From Nocardioides coralli (GTDB lineage: Bacteria; Actinomycetota; Actinomycetes; Propionibacteriales; Nocardioidaceae): a stretch of DNA of 64,000 nt. Positions within the stretch are counted from its first letter, which is position 1. Every line of letters begins with the position of its first letter. The stretch lies in the NCBI RefSeq assembly GCF_019880385.1, contig NZ_CP082273.1, positions 868,001 through 932,000 on the forward strand, in the 5' to 3' direction. The notes beneath the pieces were generated by a model, which ran no database searches, was not told where the DNA came from, and worked only from the letters and a program-made list of their open reading frames with translations. Positions 31,073 through 41,149 of the stretch are shown piece by piece. The position numbers were made by a program, and so were the translations under genes.

Positions 31073-31463
31073 TGGCGGTCGACTGGGACGCGCTGCGCGC
31101 CAGCGCCGTGGCGGTCTCGGCACGCGCCTACGCGCCCTACAGCAACTACCACGTGGGCGCGGCGGCCCTGGCCGACGACGGGCGCGAGCTCGTGGGCTGC
31201 AACGTCGAGAACGCGGCCTACGGCGTCGTGCTCTGCGCCGAGTGTGGCGTCGTGTCCTCGCTCCACGCGACCGGCGGTGGCCGGCTGACCCACTTCGTGT
31301 GCGTCGACGGTCGCGGCGAGGTGATCATGCCGTGCGGCCGCTGCCGGCAGCTGCTCTTCGAGAACGGCGGCAACGACCTCGAGCTGCTCACGCCCTCCGG
31401 CGTGAAGCGGATGAGCGACGTCCTCCCCGACGCGTTCGGGCCCGACGACCTGACAGGAGACCG

Positions 31464-31467
<4 letters not shown>
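31072..31467 (+). CDS. cdd: Cytidine deaminase
   Basis: 131 residues, standard for the tetrameric bacterial enzyme. Zinc and catalytic residues are in VENAAYG, CAEC (C55, E57) and MPCGRCRQ (C88, C91). It deaminates cytidine and deoxycytidine to uridine and deoxyuridine, the substrates for the next gene. It overlaps its neighbours at both ends. Confidence 0.95.
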
Positions 31468-32753
<1,286 letters not shown>

Positions 32754-32760
32754 GGCCTTT

Positions 32761-33213
32761 TCAGGGGAGGAGCAGCACCACCGTCTCGGCGACGCAGGCC
32801 GGCTTGTCCTCGCCCTCGATCTCGACGACGTGGCCGAGCACCAGCTGCTTGCCGGAGGCGAGGTCGGTGACCTCCTTGACCGTGACGGTGTCGCGGACCC
32901 GGGAGCCGACCCGGACCGGGGCGGGGAAGCGGACCTTGTTGACGCCGTAGTTGAGCTTGGCCCCGGGCGTCTCCAGGGCCAGGACCTGGTTGCCCAGGAA
33001 GGGCACGAGCGACAGCGTCAGGTAGCCGTGGGCGATGGTCCCACCGAACGGGCCGGCCTTGGCCCGGTCGACGTCGACGTGGATCCACTGGTGGTCCCCG
33101 GTCGCGTCGGCGAAGAGGTCGACCCGGTCCTGCTCGATCGTCAGCCAGTCGCTGGTGCCGAGCTCCTCGCCCACGGCGCCGGCCAGCTCGTCGAAGGTGG
33201 TGAAGGTCCGCAT
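32761..33213 (-). CDS. MaoC-like dehydratase
   Basis: 150 residues with a hot-dog fold. The hydratase motif [14 protein letters not shown] followed by [13 protein letters not shown] contains the Asp/His pair used by R-specific enoyl-CoA hydratases. It hydrates an enoyl-CoA or related thioester; the substrate is unknown. The ATG at 33213 is preferred over a GTG three codons upstream because TAGGGT (33221-33226, minus strand) sits seven bases before it, giving a leaderless start. It converges with deoA, 7 nt apart. Confidence 0.87.
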   Translation of the reverse strand: MRTFTTFDELAGAVGEELGTSDWLTIEQDRVDLFADATGDHQWIHVDVDRAKAGPFGGTIAHGYLTLSLVPFLGNQVLALETPGAKLNYGVNKVRFPAPVRVGSRVRDTVTVKEVTDLASGKQLVLGHVVEIEGEDKPACVAETVVLLLP

Positions 33214-33245
33214 GGCGCTCACCCTACGGGTGGAAGGATGTCGCC

Positions 33246-34334
33246 ATGACGACCTCCCTGCCGACCCGCGACCAGGTGCACCGCGCCCCGAAGGTGCTGC
33301 TCCACGACCACCTCGACGGCGGGTTGCGGCCCCGCACGGTCCTCGAGCTGGCCGAGGCCTGTGGCCACGATCTGCCCGAGGGGACCGGAGACGCGGCGTC
33401 GCTGGGCCAGTGGTTCGCCGACTCGGCCGACTCCGGGTCGCTGGTGCGCTACCTCGAGACCTTCGACCACACGGTCGCCGTCATGCAGACCGAGGAAGCG
33501 CTCACCCGGGTGGCCCGCGAGTGCGTCGAGGACCTCGTCGACGACGGGGTGGTCTACGCCGAGGTCCGCTATGCCCCCGAGCAGCACGTGGAGACCGGAC
33601 TGTCCCTCGACGAGGTGGTCGCCGCGGTGCAGGCCGGGTTCGACGAGGGGGTGACGGCGGCCGGGGGCCGGATCGTCGTCCGACAGCTCCTCACGGCGAT
33701 GCGCCACCAGGCACGCAGCCGTGAGGTGGCCGAGCTCGCCGTGGCCTGGCGCGACCGCGGGGTGGCCGGCTTCGACATCGCCGGGGCCGAGGCGGGGTTC
33801 CCGCCGACCCGCCACCTCGACGCCTTCGAGTACCTGCAGCGGGAGAACTCCCACTTCACGATCCACGCCGGGGAGGCCTTCGGGCTCCCCTCGATCTGGG
33901 AGGCGATCCAGTGGTGTGGGGCCGACCGGCTCGGCCACGGCGTCCGGATCGTCGACGACATCACGGTGAGCGAGGACGGCGAGGCAAAGCTCGGGCGGCT
34001 GGCGGCGTACGTCCGGGACATGCGGATCCCGCTGGAGATGTGCCCGGCCTCCAACGTGCAGACCGGGGCGGCGACCTCCATCGCCGAACACCCGATCGGC
34101 CTCCTCACCCGGCTGCGGTTCCGGGTCACCGTCAACACGGACAACCGGCTGATGAGCGGCACCTCGATGACCGACGAGATGTGGTCGCTGGTCGAGGCGT
34201 TCGGCTACGGCCTCGAGGACCTGCGGTGGTTCACCATCAACGCGATGAAGTCGGCGTTCCTGCCCTTCGACGAGCGGCTCGGCATCATCGACGACGTGGT
34301 GAAGCCCGGCTACGCCGCGCTGATCAGCGAGTGA
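33246..34334 (+). CDS. add: Adenosine deaminase
   Basis: 362 residues. Metal ligands are H20 and H22 in [24 protein letters not shown] and DRLGHGVRI carry the substrate-binding and catalytic residues. The tail [15 protein letters not shown] holds the conserved aspartate. It turns adenosine or deoxyadenosine into inosine forms for the nucleoside phosphorylase at 45050. GGAAGG precedes the ATG. Its 3' end overlaps the convergent gene by 11 bp. Confidence 0.95.
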   Translation: MTTSLPTRDQVHRAPKVLLHDHLDGGLRPRTVLELAEACGHDLPEGTGDAASLGQWFADSADSGSLVRYLETFDHTVAVMQTEEALTRVARECVEDLVDDGVVYAEVRYAPEQHVETGLSLDEVVAAVQAGFDEGVTAAGGRIVVRQLLTAMRHQARSREVAELAVAWRDRGVAGFDIAGAEAGFPPTRHLDAFEYLQRENSHFTIHAGEAFGLPSIWEAIQWCGADRLGHGVRIVDDITVSEDGEAKLGRLAAYVRDMRIPLEMCPASNVQTGAATSIAEHPIGLLTRLRFRVTVNTDNRLMSGTSMTDEMWSLVEAFGYGLEDLRWFTINAMKSAFLPFDERLGIIDDVVKPGYAALISE

Positions 34335-34863
34335 CGTCGGGCACGATCACGAACCACGCGACGTCCCAGCCGCCCAGCGACAGCTCGCCGGCCGTGAAGC
34401 GGTCGCGGTCGACCCGCTCGACCCGGCCGCCCGCGGGCTCGTAGACGCGGAGCGCCTCGTCGTCGCCGTCCAGCACGAGCACCACGTGGCGGGGAAGCCA
34501 GCCCGACCCCACGTAGAGCCCGGCCGGAGCCGCCGCGCCGGCGAGCCGCGCGAAGGTGGCGGCCCGGTCGGTGCCGCGGACCAGCTGCGTCGCGTAGGGC
34601 CGGTCCCAGCTCGCCGCCAGCTGGCGCTCGACGGCCCAGGGCGGTGTGCCGAACATCCGCGGCCACGGCAGCTGCATCCGCCCGGCGACGTCGCTGGGCG
34701 AGGTGACCCGTCGGTGCATCGCCAGCACCTCGGCGCTGAAGCGGGTCTGGGAGTCCACCTGCTCCTCGTAGCCGGGGTTGCGCAGCCCGTGTGCCGCCAC
34801 CAGGCAGGCGGCTCCGCAGGAGCGCTGGTCGGGCTGTCGCAGGCCGTCGGGGAAGTCAGCCAT
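34324..34863 (-). CDS. Papain/C39-like putative cysteine peptidase
   Basis: 179 residues; I do not recognise a named family. [14 protein letters not shown] (Q13, C16) near the start, RHVVLVLD (H126) and YEPAGG (E142) are arranged like the Gln-Cys-His-Asx set of C39-type peptidases. There is no signal peptide or ABC domain. The ATG at 34863 lies inside the end of the upstream kinase gene (8-bp overlap), so the two are co-translated. Substrate and role are unknown; it may be an inactive relative. Confidence 0.6.
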   Translation of the reverse strand: MADFPDGLRQPDQRSCGAACLVAAHGLRNPGYEEQVDSQTRFSAEVLAMHRRVTSPSDVAGRMQLPWPRMFGTPPWAVERQLAASWDRPYATQLVRGTDRAATFARLAGAAAPAGLYVGSGWLPRHVVLVLDGDDEALRVYEPAGGRVERVDRDRFTAGELSLGGWDVAWFVIVPDVTR

Positions 34864-35470
34864 GCGCCGGCTCCAGCTCGTGGACGGCCGCGAGGGCATC
34901 GTCCGGGTGGACGGGCAGGCACCCGAGCTCGACGGCACGTCCGACGACGTCGCGCTGGGCCCGCATCAGGGCCCATCCCCGGCGCAGCAGCACCAGCGGT
35001 GGCTTCCGGCGCTCGCGGAGGTCGCGGGTGAGCCGCCGCCAGAAGGTCACGGCCGGGTTCTGGGTGACGCACAGGGCGAGCGCGAGCAGGCCCTCGTCGT
35101 GGCAGGACGGCACGACCTCCTGGGCGAAGATGCCCTCGGCGACGAAGAGCGGCGACCCGTCGAGGTCGAGGTCCTGCTCGCCGCAGCGGCCGTCGTGCGC
35201 GATGTCGTAGACGGGGACGCGTGCGCGGCCCTCCGTGCAGAGCCGGCGGATGGCCGCCATCGCGTCGTCCGGGAGCCAGGAGTCGGGGTGGTCCCAGTCG
35301 GTGAGCCCTGCGTTGGGGCCGCTGCTGATCCGGGGGAGTGCCGGGTCGCCGCCGTTGCGGTAGAAGTCGTCGAGCCGCAGCACGGGGAGCGCGAGCCGCT
35401 CGGCGAGCCGGGACTTGCCGGCGCCGGAGGGGCCGGCGAGGACGATCACGCGGGCGGTCGGCGGAGGCAC
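34856..35470 (-). CDS. Uridine kinase-like P-loop kinase
   Basis: 204 residues. The Walker A loop LAGPSGAGKS is at 11-20. LRLDDFYRNGG, DWDHPDSW and VPVYDIAHDGR match nucleoside-binding segments of uridine/cytidine kinases. It would phosphorylate uridine or cytidine, fitting the salvage genes nearby. The GTG start at 35470 has CAGAAT (35477-35482, minus strand) six bases upstream, so it looks leaderless. It is coupled to the peptidase-like gene downstream. Confidence 0.8.
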   Translation of the reverse strand: MPPPTARVIVLAGPSGAGKSRLAERLALPVLRLDDFYRNGGDPALPRISSGPNAGLTDWDHPDSWLPDDAMAAIRRLCTEGRARVPVYDIAHDGRCGEQDLDLDGSPLFVAEGIFAQEVVPSCHDEGLLALALCVTQNPAVTFWRRLTRDLRERRKPPLVLLRRGWALMRAQRDVVGRAVELGCLPVHPDDALAAVHELEPAHG

Positions 35471-35489
35471 CGGCCCATTCTGCCCCGCG

Positions 35490-36395
35490 TCACGCCGGGC
35501 GTGAACGCCGGTGCTCCCTGGAACAGGTGGGCGCGAACGTGCCCAGGGCGGCCACGTCGTAGCCGTCCGGATAGCACCGGACGTTGCCCAGGTCGCGGGC
35601 GTGGACTGGGGTCAGCCTCGGCGGCCGGCGGCGCAGCCAGGCAGCCCGCAGCCGCAGCACCGTGCTGGCCAGCCGGCGCTCGGGGAGCGTGGGGCGGGGG
35701 TAGCCGAGGGCGTCGAGCAGCGGCTCGTCCAGCAGGGCGAGGGACAGCCTGGTCACCACGCGTGACGGCAGCCGGTCGAACGGGGGGAAGGTCGCCAGCA
35801 GCCGCAGCGTGGCGTCGGCGACCTCGCGGGCCCGCGCGTCGTACCCGAAGTGCCGCGCCTCGTAGGCGTCCATCGAGGCGGCGAACTCCTCCCAGCTGCC
35901 GGGGAGGCCCCGGAGCCCCATGAGGTGCCCGAGCTCGCGGTAGTAGTGCGTGGTCGCGACCCGCTCCGCCTCGCACAGCGGCCGCCACCCGTGCTGGTCG
36001 AGCCACCGGGCCGGCACCACCACGAAGGTGCTCAGGACGTAGCGCAGGTCGTCCTCGCTGATGGCGTACATCGCGTGCATCTGGTTCATCCGTCGCAGCG
36101 CCGCCCGGCCCCGGTCCGAGCCGAGACCGTGCTCACCCATCTCGTCGAGCAGGAGGGCCGTGTCGTCGTAGCGCTTCTGGGTGCGGTGGGTGAACTCGCC
36201 GGTCTCGTGGAGCAGCACCCCGATGCTCGGGACGGCGAAGGTCCGGAACAGGGCGAAGGACAAGGCCTGGTTGACGTCCCAGGGGAACTCGTGCCGCGCC
36301 GTGATCGCGTTGATCCGCTCGGCGTCGCCCTGCGGGTCGAGCTCACCGATCCGCCGGAGCCAGTGGTCGCGGGGCAGGCGCCGCGTCCGGGCCAT
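35490..36395 (-). CDS. MpaB-family (DUF2236) oxygenase
   Basis: 301 residues of the all-helical MpaB/latex-clearing-protein superfamily, with LSTFVVVPARWLDQHGWRPL and HYYRELGHLMGL as the recognisable core. Members are haem-binding oxygenases or oxidases of varied substrates; the function here is unknown. The start at 36395 is chosen because a -10-like GACACT lies six bases upstream and the frame beyond has no family sequence. A perfect palindrome overlaps that promoter. Confidence 0.8.
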   Translation of the reverse strand: MARTRRLPRDHWLRRIGELDPQGDAERINAITARHEFPWDVNQALSFALFRTFAVPSIGVLLHETGEFTHRTQKRYDDTALLLDEMGEHGLGSDRGRAALRRMNQMHAMYAISEDDLRYVLSTFVVVPARWLDQHGWRPLCEAERVATTHYYRELGHLMGLRGLPGSWEEFAASMDAYEARHFGYDARAREVADATLRLLATFPPFDRLPSRVVTRLSLALLDEPLLDALGYPRPTLPERRLASTVLRLRAAWLRRRPPRLTPVHARDLGNVRCYPDGYDVAALGTFAPTCSREHRRSRPA

Positions 36396-36396
36396 G

Positions 36397-36415
36397 GTGA
36401 CAGTGTCGCTGTCAC
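36397..36415 (-). promoter_or_regulatory. Palindromic operator over the MpaB-family gene promoter
   Basis: GTGACAG (36397-36403) and CTGTCAC (36409-36415) are perfect 7-bp arms around TGTCG. The minus-strand -10 element GACACT (36402-36407) lies inside it, and the start codon is one base away. The shape is typical of TetR-family repressor sites, but no TetR gene is in the window. Confidence 0.6.
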
Positions 36416-36534
36416 GGTGGGCCCCGGCAACCACCCCACATGCCCCATTCGGGCGATGCCGGCATGACCCGACCTGCCTACGGTCGGGACCAGCGACACC
36501 CACCAGCCCCCCACGCCGGATCGCGAGGGGAGAC

Positions 36535-36969
36535 ATGCGCCGTCAGAGCGGACCCGCCCTCCGGGGCACGAGCCTGCGGGTCGTGGGAGCGGCCCTCCTG
36601 GCCCTCCCCCTCGCGGCGTGCAGCACGTCCGAGGCCGAGCTGCACCGCGAGCTGTGCGCCTACTTCGAGGCCGACGACTTCCCGGAGCTGGAGTCGCTGG
36701 CCACCCAGACGCTGGCCGGCCTCGACCACTCCACGCGGCGACGCAGCACGTGCGAGGAGTGGGGGCAACCGCGGGCGACGCTGGTGGCCGAGCTCCCCGA
36801 CCCCCCGAGCCGCGCCGACCTGATCGCGCACCTCGCCGAGCGGGGATGGCTGCCCGACGACGCGGTCGGAGGTGGTGTCTACGGCTCGGACCGCACCTAC
36901 GTGGCCAGCCTGACCGAGGAGTGGGAGGACGGGCCGGTCGTGGTGATCAGCTTCTCCCGCGGCACCTGA
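36535..36969 (+). CDS. Small putative lipoprotein of unknown function
   Basis: 144 residues. Signal peptide with the lipobox LPLAAC places the lipidated cysteine at residue 29, so it should be anchored to the outer face of the membrane. Three further cysteines are in the mature part. GAGGGGAGAC precedes the ATG at 36535. No family is recognised. It converges with the half aldehyde dehydrogenase gene, 5 nt apart. Confidence 0.7.
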   Translation: MRRQSGPALRGTSLRVVGAALLALPLAACSTSEAELHRELCAYFEADDFPELESLATQTLAGLDHSTRRRSTCEEWGQPRATLVAELPDPPSRADLIAHLAERGWLPDDAVGGGVYGSDRTYVASLTEEWEDGPVVVISFSRGT

Positions 36970-36974
36970 GGGTC

Positions 36975-37847
36975 TCAGACCCCGATCGGGTGCCAGACCG
37001 TCTTGGTCTCCAGGAACGTGGTCATCGGCTCCAGTCCTGGGTCGACCGACCAGTCCGGCTCGGCTGCTGGCGCGCGCCGCACCCGCTTGAGGTTCTCGGC
37101 CGCCGCCTCCTCCAGCGACGCCGCGAGCTCCGGCTGGCCGGCGACGCCGGTCAGGTCGAGGCCGTTGACGTCCATGTGGGCCGCCAGCCAGGGCGCGGTG
37201 ACAGCGGCGTCCCCGGTCAGGATGTTGACCACACCCCCGGGAACGTCGCTGGTCGCGAGCACCTCGGCGAAGGTCACCGCGGGAAGCGGTCGGGCGTAGG
37301 ACGACATGACCACGACGGTGTTGCCGGAGACGATCACGGGAGCGACCACGCTCACCAGGCCCAGCAGGCTCGACTCCTCCGGCGCGACGACGGCGACGAC
37401 GCCCGTCGGCTCCGGGGTGGAGAGGTTGAAGAAGGGTCCGGCCACGGGGTTGGCGTTGCCGACCACCTGGGCGAGCTTGTCGGCCCACCCGGCGTACCAG
37501 ACGAGGCGGTCGATCGACTCGTCGACCACGGCGTTGGCCTTGGCCGCGGTGAGACCCTCCGACTGCCGGACCGCCTCGACGAACTGGGGGCGCCGGTCCT
37601 CCATGACCTCGGCGATCCGGTAGAGGATCTGGCCGCGGTTGTAGGCGGTGCGGCCGGCCCAGCCCGAGAAGGCGGAGCGGGCCGCCTTCACGGCGTCACG
37701 AGCGTCCTTGCGCGACGCCTTGGCGGCGTTGGCCACGAACTTCCCCTTGCTGTCCTCGACGACGTAGGAGTGTCCCGACTCCGAGCGCGGGAACGCGCCG
37801 CCGATGTAGAGCTTGTAGGTCTTGCGCACGTCGATCCGCGACATCAC
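36975..37847 (-). CDS. Half-length aldehyde dehydrogenase-like protein lacking the catalytic domain
   Basis: 290 residues, against about 480 in its neighbour. It matches the N-terminal NAD-binding half of aldehyde dehydrogenases (KAARSAFSGWAGRTAYNRGQILYRIAEVM, then VVAPEESSLLG and VPGGVVNILTG). It stops after a low-similarity tail, with no ELGGK glutamate and no catalytic cysteine. Its ATG overlaps the stop of the full enzyme by 4 nt. Codon use matches the neighbours and the frame is clean. It is probably a maintained accessory or regulatory subunit rather than decay (inference). Confidence 0.82.
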   Translation of the reverse strand: MMSRIDVRKTYKLYIGGAFPRSESGHSYVVEDSKGKFVANAAKASRKDARDAVKAARSAFSGWAGRTAYNRGQILYRIAEVMEDRRPQFVEAVRQSEGLTAAKANAVVDESIDRLVWYAGWADKLAQVVGNANPVAGPFFNLSTPEPTGVVAVVAPEESSLLGLVSVVAPVIVSGNTVVVMSSYARPLPAVTFAEVLATSDVPGGVVNILTGDAAVTAPWLAAHMDVNGLDLTGVAGQPELAASLEEAAAENLKRVRRAPAAEPDWSVDPGLEPMTTFLETKTVWHPIGV

Positions 37848-39280
37848 ACGCCCTCCTTGAGGTACCCCGCGAGGCCGTGGCGCCCGCCCTCACGCCCGTA
37901 GCCGGACTCCTTGTAGCCACCGAACGGGCTGGTCGGGTCGAACTTGTTGAAGGTGTTGGCCCAGACCACTCCGGCGCGCAGCTGGTTGGCGATCTTGAGG
38001 ATGCGCGAGCCCTTCTCGGTCCAGATGCCGGCGGAGAGGCCGTAGGGGGTGTTGTTGGCCTTCTCGACCGCCTCGGCGGGGGTGCGGAAGGTGAGGACGG
38101 AGAGCACCGGGCCGAAGATCTCCTCCCGGGCGATCCGGTGGGCCTGGGAGACGCCGGTGAAGATGGTCGGCGGGAACCAGAAGCCGTTGGTCGGCAGCTC
38201 GCACGCGGGCGACCAGCGGCCGGCGCCCTCGGACTCACCGATGTCGGAGAGCTCGCGGATCCGCGCCAGCTGCTCGGCGGAGTTGATGGCGCCGATGTCG
38301 GTGTTCTTGTCGAGCGGGTCGCCGACGCGGAGCGTCGACACCCGGCGCTTGAGCTTGTCGAGCAGCTCCTCGGCCACCGACTCCTGCACCAGGAGGCGGG
38401 AGCCGGCGCAGCATACGTGGCCCTGGTTGAAGAAGATGCCGTTGACGATGCCCTCGACCGCCTGGTCGAGCGGGGCGTCGTCGAAGACGATGTTGGCGGC
38501 CTTGCCGCCCAGCTCGAGGGTGACCTTCTTGTCCGTCCCGGCCACCGACTTCGCGATCGCACGGCCGACGGCGGTGGAGCCGGTGAAGGCGACCTTGTCG
38601 ACGTCAGGGTGGCCCACGAGGGCCGCGCCCGTCTCGCCGGCGCCGGTGATGATGTTGACGACGCCCGGGGGCAGGTCGGCCTGCTGGCAGATCTCGGCGA
38701 ACAGCAGCGCGGTCAGCGGGGTGGTCTCGGCCGGCTTGAGCACGACGGTGTTGCCGCAGGCCAGGGCAGGGGCGATCTTCCACGCCAGCATGAGCAGCGG
38801 GAAGTTCCACGGGATGATCTGTCCGGCCACGCCCAGTGGGGTGGTGCCGTAGCCGGAGTGCTCGAGCTTGTCGGCCCAGCCGGCGTAGTAGAAGAAGTGG
38901 GCGGCGGCGATCGGGACGTCGACGTCGCGGGTCTCCTTGATCGGCTTGCCGTTGTCGATGGACTCGAGGACCGCGATCTCGCGGCCGCGCTCCTGCAGGA
39001 TGCGGGCGATCCGGAAGAGGTACTTGGCGCGCTCGCGGCCGGTCAGCTTCGACCAGGTGCGGGTGTAGGCCCGGCGGGCGGCCTTGACCGCCTCGTCGAC
39101 GTCGGAGGCGTCGGCCTCGGCGACCTCGGACAGCACCTCCTCCGTGGCGGGGGAGATGGTCTTGAAGCTCTTGCCGTGGCCGTCGACGAACTCACCGTTG
39201 ACGAACAGGCCGTAGGACGGCTTGATGTCGACGATGTTGCGCGACTCCGGGGCGGGTGCGTACTCGAACACGTTGCTCAT
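37844..39280 (-). CDS. Aldehyde dehydrogenase
   Basis: 478 residues, full length. IPWNFPLLMLAWKIAPAL, FTGSTAVG, ELGGK (E256) and FFNQGHVCCAGSR (catalytic C290) are present. It oxidises an aldehyde to the acid with NAD(P). It begins 5 nt after deoC, whose product is acetaldehyde plus glyceraldehyde-3-phosphate, so acetaldehyde is the likely substrate. A much longer upstream reading of this frame runs antisense to other genes and is not real. Confidence 0.94.
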   Translation of the reverse strand: MSNVFEYAPAPESRNIVDIKPSYGLFVNGEFVDGHGKSFKTISPATEEVLSEVAEADASDVDEAVKAARRAYTRTWSKLTGRERAKYLFRIARILQERGREIAVLESIDNGKPIKETRDVDVPIAAAHFFYYAGWADKLEHSGYGTTPLGVAGQIIPWNFPLLMLAWKIAPALACGNTVVLKPAETTPLTALLFAEICQQADLPPGVVNIITGAGETGAALVGHPDVDKVAFTGSTAVGRAIAKSVAGTDKKVTLELGGKAANIVFDDAPLDQAVEGIVNGIFFNQGHVCCAGSRLLVQESVAEELLDKLKRRVSTLRVGDPLDKNTDIGAINSAEQLARIRELSDIGESEGAGRWSPACELPTNGFWFPPTIFTGVSQAHRIAREEIFGPVLSVLTFRTPAEAVEKANNTPYGLSAGIWTEKGSRILKIANQLRAGVVWANTFNKFDPTSPFGGYKESGYGREGGRHGLAGYLKEGV

Positions 39281-39285
39281 CGCGA

Positions 39286-40260
39286 TCAGTCCAGCGTGAA
39301 GTAGTCGGGACCGGAGTAGTGGCCGGTCTTCATCTTGGTGCGCTGCATCAGCAGGTCGTTGAGCAGCGTGGAGGCGCCGAACCGGAACCAGTCCGGGTCG
39401 AGCCAGTCGGGTCCGGCGACCTCGTTGACCATCACGAGGTACTTGATGGCGTCCTTCGCGGCGCGGATCCCACCGGCGGGCTTCACGCCGATCATCTGCC
39501 CGGTGGCCTCGCGCCAGTCGCGCACGGCCTCCAGCATGACCAGCGTCACGGGCAGCGTGGCGGCGGGCTGCACCTTGCCGGTGGAGGTCTTGATGAAGTG
39601 GGCGCCGGCCATCATCGCCAGCCAGCTGACACGACGGACGTTGTCGTAGGTCTGCAGCTCGCCGGTCTCGAAGATCACCTTGAGGTGGGCGCTGCCTCCA
39701 TCGGGGCGGGCGCACGCCTCCCGGACCTGGGCGATCTCCTCGAACACCTGGAGGTAGCGGCCGGCGAGGAAGGCGCCGCGGTCGATGACCATGTCGATCT
39801 CGTCGGCCCCGGCCTCGACGGCGTCGCGGGTGTCGGCGAGCTTGATGTCCATGGCGGCGCGGCCGCTGGGGAACGCCGTGGCGACGGCCGCGACGTTGAC
39901 GCCGCTGTCGCCGAGGACCTCCTTGGCAGTGGCCACCATGTCGGGGTAGACGCAGACGGCGGCGGCCGCGGGGCACGTCGGGTCGGCGGGGTCGGGGCGC
40001 ATCGCCTTGGCGGCGAGGGCGCGCACCTTGCCCGGGGTGTCCTGCCCCTCGAGGGTGGTCAGGTCGACCATGCGGATCGCCAGGTCGAGGGCGTACTCCT
40101 TGGCCGTGGTCTTGATGGAGCGGGTGCCGAGCCCGGCCGCACGCTGCTCCGCGCCCACCTGGTCGACCCCGGGGAGGCCGTGGAGGAAGCGCCGCAGCGA
40201 GGCGTCGGAACGGGTGATCTCGGTGACGTCCGCAGGGGTGCTGAGAGCAGTGGCTGTCAC
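39286..40260 (-). CDS. deoC: Deoxyribose-phosphate aldolase
   Basis: 324 residues. The Schiff-base lysine is in HFIKTSTGKVQP, and VAVCVYPD-like AAVCVYPDM and EIDMVIDRG are conserved barrel strands. It splits 2-deoxyribose-5-phosphate to acetaldehyde and glyceraldehyde-3-phosphate. It is longer than the roughly 220-residue form, resembling the eukaryote-like class. GTG at 40260 is six bases after TATGCT (40267-40272, minus strand), with TTGTCG as a possible -35, so a leaderless start. Confidence 0.94.
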   Translation of the reverse strand: MTATALSTPADVTEITRSDASLRRFLHGLPGVDQVGAEQRAAGLGTRSIKTTAKEYALDLAIRMVDLTTLEGQDTPGKVRALAAKAMRPDPADPTCPAAAAVCVYPDMVATAKEVLGDSGVNVAAVATAFPSGRAAMDIKLADTRDAVEAGADEIDMVIDRGAFLAGRYLQVFEEIAQVREACARPDGGSAHLKVIFETGELQTYDNVRRVSWLAMMAGAHFIKTSTGKVQPAATLPVTLVMLEAVRDWREATGQMIGVKPAGGIRAAKDAIKYLVMVNEVAGPDWLDPDWFRFGASTLLNDLLMQRTKMKTGHYSGPDYFTLD

Positions 40261-40330
40261 CCCGCCAGCATAGGCTCGCAGGGTGTTCCCCCGACAATCC
40301 GCACAGCCCCGGCCGGCGTCCCGCTGAGCC

Positions 40331-41140
40331 GTGCCCGAGGGAGACAGCGTCCGGCTGCTGGCCACCCGTCTGGACCGGTGGTCGCGGGGGCAGGTGGTGG
40401 TCCGTTCCGACCTTCGCGTGCCGCGCCTCGCGACCCGCGACCTCGCCGGCCGCACCCTGCTCGAGCACGCGACGCACGGCAAGCACCTGCTGACCCGGTT
40501 CTCCGGTGACGTGACCCTCCACTCCCACCTGCTCATGGACGGGGAGTGGTCGGTCACGCGCCCCGGCCGGCAGCTGCCGCGGCGGATCCTGCCCGAGGTC
40601 CGGATCGTGCTCGAGCTCGACGGCGGACGGACCCTGTGGGGGTTGCGCCTGCACCAGCTCGACCTCGTGCCCACCTCGCAGGAGGCCCGGCTGGTCGGCC
40701 ACCTCGGTCCCGATCCGCTGCGCGCCGACTGGGACGCCGCCGAGGCCGTACGCCGGCTGCGCGCCGACCCGCAGACGCCCCTCGTCGCCGCCCTGCTCGA
40801 CCAGACGAGGCTGGCGGGGCTCGGCAACCTGTGGGTCAACGAGCTGGCGTTCCTGCTCGGGCGGAGCCCGTGGACACCCGTGGGGGACGTCGACGTCGAC
40901 CGCCTCGTCGAGCTGGCGGCGACGGCGCTGCGGCACTCCGTGACCGTGCCCGGTGCCTACCAGGTGACGACGGGCACCGCCCGGCGGGGCGAGAGCCACT
41001 GGGTGGCGGGTCGGCAGCGTCGCCCCTGCCTGCGGTGCGGCACGACGGTGCGGATGGTCGAGGAGGTGGCGGGCGACCCGTCCCGGCGGCGGACCTGGTG
41101 GTGCCCGCACTGCCAGCCGGGCCCGGAACCACCCGACTGA
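40331..41140 (+). CDS. Fpg/Nei-family DNA glycosylase
   Basis: 269 residues. After Met removal the N-terminus is PEGDSV, providing the catalytic proline and glutamate of endonuclease VIII/Fpg enzymes. HGKHLLTRF and LADQTR-like LLDQTRLAGLGNLWVNE (helix-two-turn-helix) follow. The C-terminal zinc finger has CLRCG and WWCPHC. It excises oxidised bases. It resembles mycobacterial Nei2. GTG start; no clear ribosome binding site. Confidence 0.9.
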   Translation: MPEGDSVRLLATRLDRWSRGQVVVRSDLRVPRLATRDLAGRTLLEHATHGKHLLTRFSGDVTLHSHLLMDGEWSVTRPGRQLPRRILPEVRIVLELDGGRTLWGLRLHQLDLVPTSQEARLVGHLGPDPLRADWDAAEAVRRLRADPQTPLVAALLDQTRLAGLGNLWVNELAFLLGRSPWTPVGDVDVDRLVELAATALRHSVTVPGAYQVTTGTARRGESHWVAGRQRRPCLRCGTTVRMVEEVAGDPSRRRTWWCPHCQPGPEPPD

Positions 41141-41149
41141 CCCCGACGA

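Noticed and set aside
37844..41110. Extended 1088-codon reading of the aldehyde dehydrogenase frame
   Set aside because: The extra N-terminal part is antisense to the glycosylase and deoC-region sequence; the family N-terminus begins at 39280.
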